A stretch of 25,009 nt of DNA from an uncultured Christensenella sp. (lineage in GTDB: Bacteria > Bacillota > Clostridia > Christensenellales > DTU072): contig CAJLYQ010000024.1 of assembly GCA_905210905.1 (NCBI GenBank), positions 1 to 25,009 on the forward strand. The letters are read 5' to 3'. A program made the translations under genes and the position numbers. This document shows, piece after piece, positions 22,901 to 25,009 of this stretch; the first letter of the stretch is position 1; every line of letters starts with the position of its first letter. The notes under the pieces are model-generated. The model did no database searches, was not told the DNA's origin, and saw only the letters and a program-made list of their open reading frames with translations.

Positions 22901-25009
22901 GTGTGTTTTTAACGTAAAAGATATAATTATCGGTTTGTCGTCGTTAAAAAAATGGTACGGTAATTTTTATAATTGGTATAAAATAGCAGACGGAGAACCG
23001 GCAAATAAATTCGTTTCCAGCGTAGATAACGGAAATCTTGCTGCAGTGCTTTTACTCACACAACGATTTTTTAAGGAAAGAGGGGAGAGCGTCGTTTCCT
23101 CCGAACTCGAATTGTTGCTCGTCGGAATGAGGCTCGATAAGTTATTTGACAAAAACAGAAAACTTTTTTATATCGGATTTGACGGTAAAAATTATTGCGG
23201 TCACTACGATTTACTTGCGTCCGAGTCAAGAATATTAAGCGTTATTTACGTTGCGCTATACCACGATTATTCACACTTTTTAACTTTGAAAAAGGATTTT
23301 TCCGGCATAGGGAACAACGTGTTGCTTAGTTGGAGCGGCACGATGTTTGAAATGCTTATGCCCGAAATATTTTTTGCTCCGCCGTATTTTTCGGCGTTGT
23401 ATTACAGTGAAAAATACACTGTAAAAAAACAAAGGAAGGAGAAGATAAAAAGCGTTTGGGGAATAAGCGAGAGCGGATATTACGCGTTTGACGACGATAT
23501 GCTTTATCAATACTCGGCTTTCGGAATAAAGAGCCTTGCGCTTAACGCCATAAGCGATTCGACGGTGATTACGCCGTATTCCTCGGTTTTGGGATTAAGA
23601 TTTTATCCGCGTAGCGTCGTAAGCGATATCGAAGAATTTAAAAAGGAAGGTTGTTCTTTCGAATACGGAATGTTCGAGGCAATAGATTTTACGAGGGGAA
23701 AACAGATCGTTTGCTCGGCAATGTCGCATCATCAAGGTATGATTTTGGCGTCTGTTACGAACTTTTTAAAGGATAATATTCTGCAAAAAACAATGAAAAA
23801 TGCTCCGAATGTCGCTTCTTGTATGGAATATTTTAACGAGAAGCGTCCGGAACGAAGATATTACGCGAAAACGAACAAAAAGAGAGAAAAATATGCATAT
23901 TCTGACATCAACTATTCTAAAAATGTAAATAAAATAGAACAATACTACCATTCTGCGGTCTTATCCGATGCTCAATATTCGATAATTTGCAATTCTTTGG
24001 GCGGCGGTTTTTCGAGAATAGATAATATTTTGATAAACAAAAATACGAGCGTATACGAAGAAAACAACGGTATGTTTTTCTTTGCGTCGCCCGACGGGAA
24101 AGAATGGAAGTCGCCTACCTATTTGCCTTTCGCCGACGAAAAAACCGAGTATGGTTTTTCTTATTCGACAAAGGAAATAATTTATCGATCGGATAAGGGA
24201 TTAACCGAGAACGTAACTATACTCCCTATGCTTAATTGTGAAGTCAGGAAGTTCGGAGCGGAAGAAAAATATAAATTCGTCGCGTTTTACTTTGACGTTT
24301 GCGCCGACGCATCAGACGCTTACGACTCTCACCCTGCTTTCAGAAATTTGTTCATATCCATTAAGCAGATTTCCGAGGATACGATCGTCGTCGAAAAGAG
24401 ATTTCCGGGAGAGCGAGATCGAGAACTGTTTATAGGCGTAAAAGTAATCGGCTTAGATAAAGTTCGTTGGGAATGTAATAAAGCGAATTTTATAGGAAGA
24501 GGAAACGGTTTGAGGAAAGCGCGCTACTTTTTTGAATCGGATAATAATTCCGATTATCCGTCTTTAGGCGACGTGTTGTATCCGTGCGTAGGTTTTAAGG
24601 GGGAATTTTCGAACGCTAAAAATGAATGTATCGTAGTTCTGGCTGTCGGTTCCGACGAGAATTCGATTAAGCAAAATCTATCCGAATTTTCCGAAGACGT
24701 TTATAATTACGCACTACAATCCGAGCAAAGAATTTCTTTCGAAGAAAAGTTCAACGATTTATCGGGTGACGTGATTTATGCTTTACCCGATAAATCTACG
24801 ATGATAAATATATTGGAAAGCGGCAAAATCTGTAAGTATAAAAATTTCACGAACGGCAAAAAAGTGATAACGTTTGATTTTGACGAAAATAATCCGGAAA
24901 AGATAAACGGATTAGTAGAAATTTACAACGATTTTCGTATTATCGGTTTTCCGATAAAAATAGCGATTTATACGCAAAAAGAATTATCGGATAATCTTAA
25001 AAAATATAT
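19989..25009 (+). CDS. Cyclic beta-1,2-glucan synthase family protein (NdvB/Cgs type), C-terminus off window
   Basis: Open for 1673 codons to the window edge without a stop. Cgs proteins make cyclic beta-1,2-glucan from UDP-glucose at the membrane. Order seen: N-terminal helix (1-22); linker; two helices (about 364-412); GT84-type glycosyltransferase with D559-A-D561 (LMTLDADNTVLPGEA), SHD659IIEG and R688-KK-R691-W692; four or so helices (about 728-775 and 841-890); a glycoamylase-like domain from about 900 to 1270 with TSPTDIAF, SSVDNGNLAAV (D1013), W1115 in SWSGTMFEMLMPEI, and MSHHQG at 1245-1250; then the beta-sandwich opening of a GH94 (phosphorylase-type) domain (SLGGGFSRID). The catalytic GH94 barrel must lie beyond the edge. 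AGAGG (19979-19983) precedes the ATG. Family members are about 2,800 residues. It is divergent from rnpB; only a weak promoter is visible. Confidence 0.92.
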   Translation, partial: MVEMVIVVAMLLIMVGISAYFAFRPLPVNEKRRMSALKKEELVALIREKCKEMRVCQTGGEGVSCARFYSDMLKVKRRITRVVKDNLPLSNAEKWYYENFYIVYRFIFSGCSDLSKLPHCENEPRILKLARLIVDNSLGELDENRIKYVTENVKDVFKFTFGEIRDFNVALGIALVEQIYILSQRLNYVLDCKEQARKGRLNKNYINKDVYLYQLIQNKGSNETLSESLRKAGVDKNKVINGYNFVMMRNTKMAETLFCALGKVELLFPIASAINLLGAYNVIGEKIDIKNVSIDTLCDYFSIIEKISRRRNVSETYTAEKLLELSSLNDCDISVILFDHSFSFSRFVSDNKRRIFKRRKNFGATIYGLGIFVVSLCLSVISGVILRSVVFGIFSFIPFFFFVENLTDYLLSHLKVGVNTPSMNFEKVPYDQSALIVVSEYVSGIEQLKKSVFHAETLLSGNFDSNVSVGILIDTPSDTVPVTDLDREIIDYLSKKDFPKNLYFYVRKKSYLKKKFVAKERKRGALMALVKYLVTKESFEFLFVSDNGGISPEYLMTLDADNTVLPGEAIRLVNMMSHPYNSRYDILTLQGRTNLYSLKNLFTLRYADEGGFEEYPNFSGFYYKLFKSDVYCGKGIIRTDRLYNELEEIFPREKILSHDIIEGSILKTGSGGTCFEDAPENFISDRERKKRWMRGDIQLLPFVFGVWKNEEKKKHKRKISSLGRFIMLKNVFHTLKDTCLLVLFLLGICTNSTLFLCATGLFVLPYFVNQIKILRRWICGDKITSILTKSVKNLLHMAEDFCLMGYYAIDNLCVICTTLFRMCSKRNLLEWKTFYSSQASRNFSSYIRLIAVPTLALTVISAIIFSLSINVLPCVIYIFSMFLAFDILYILSKIDLKNKDISENEKEKLKELAVKTYKYFCFMRNSNGLIADNFQVKPYKGQSKYTSPTDIAFSILAEVCAFCLEMISFEECVFNVKDIIIGLSSLKKWYGNFYNWYKIADGEPANKFVSSVDNGNLAAVLLLTQRFFKERGESVVSSELELLLVGMRLDKLFDKNRKLFYIGFDGKNYCGHYDLLASESRILSVIYVALYHDYSHFLTLKKDFSGIGNNVLLSWSGTMFEMLMPEIFFAPPYFSALYYSEKYTVKKQRKEKIKSVWGISESGYYAFDDDMLYQYSAFGIKSLALNAISDSTVITPYSSVLGLRFYPRSVVSDIEEFKKEGCSFEYGMFEAIDFTRGKQIVCSAMSHHQGMILASVTNFLKDNILQKTMKNAPNVASCMEYFNEKRPERRYYAKTNKKREKYAYSDINYSKNVNKIEQYYHSAVLSDAQYSIICNSLGGGFSRIDNILINKNTSVYEENNGMFFFASPDGKEWKSPTYLPFADEKTEYGFSYSTKEIIYRSDKGLTENVTILPMLNCEVRKFGAEEKYKFVAFYFDVCADASDAYDSHPAFRNLFISIKQISEDTIVVEKRFPGERDRELFIGVKVIGLDKVRWECNKANFIGRGNGLRKARYFFESDNNSDYPSLGDVLYPCVGFKGEFSNAKNECIVVLAVGSDENSIKQNLSEFSEDVYNYALQSEQRISFEEKFNDLSGDVIYALPDKSTMINILESGKICKYKNFTNGKKVITFDFDENNPEKINGLVEIYNDFRIIGFPIKIAIYTQKELSDNLKKY

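Noticed and set aside
1..25009. CRISPR arrays, tRNA genes, insertion sequences, prophage or toxin-antitoxin genes
   Set aside because: None seen: no spaced long direct repeats, no cloverleaf-like segments in the intergenic gaps, no transposase or integrase motifs.

Overview
This window looks like the chromosome of an endospore-forming, monoderm Clostridia-type Firmicute, probably an uncultivated gut-type lineage. The evidence is an mra/dcw cell-wall and division cluster running straight into spoIIGA-sigE-sigG, an intact sigK, a MurE with the DNPR motif of meso-diaminopimelate enzymes, a type A RNase P RNA, and moderately AT-rich DNA. I cannot name a genus from the sequence alone.

Layout, left to right. 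(1) 1-547, minus strand: the start of a Cys-rich, Thr/Val-rich beta-type protein that runs off the left edge; a sigma-K-like promoter sits upstream. (2) 662-1357: a calcineurin-like phosphoesterase, closed by a strong terminator. (3) 1420-1551: the mraZ control region, with three pairs of GTGG direct repeats (period 10 bp, probable MraZ operators) and a TTGCAA-N17-TATACT promoter. (4) 1607-12319: mraZ, rsmH, an FtsL-position membrane protein, spoVD/ftsI, murE, mraY, murD, ftsW/spoVE, murA, ftsQ, tightly packed and often overlapping. murF, murG, murC and murB are not in the cluster. (5) 12354-14752: a near-consensus promoter driving ftsA-like and ftsZ, ended by a terminator. (6) 14763-17064: spoIIGA-sigE (overlapping) and sigG. 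(7) 17099-18783: a YlmC/YmxH PRC-barrel protein, then nrdR and an RluA-type pseudouridine synthase (overlapping) from a TTTACA-N17-TATAAT promoter. (8) 18833-19537: sigK. (9) 19561-19938: a bidirectional terminator and rnpB on the minus strand with its own promoter. (10) 19989-25009: a very large membrane protein of the cyclic beta-1,2-glucan synthase (NdvB/Cgs) family, open at the right edge.

How it works together: RsmH modifies the ribosome. MurA, MurD, MurE and MraY make lipid-linked peptidoglycan precursors, which the SEDS polymerase FtsW and the class B PBP assemble at a septum positioned by FtsZ with FtsA-like and FtsQ. During sporulation SpoIIGA activates pro-sigma-E, and sigma-G and sigma-K act later in forespore and mother cell. 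The most unusual points are a degenerate FtsA-like protein lacking a C-terminal membrane anchor, a spoVD whose best start is ATT, a perfect inverted repeat holding the ymxH start codon in its loop, an ATG-TAA minimal ORF before murA, the extended MraZ operator array, and a Cgs-type glucan synthase in a spore former.
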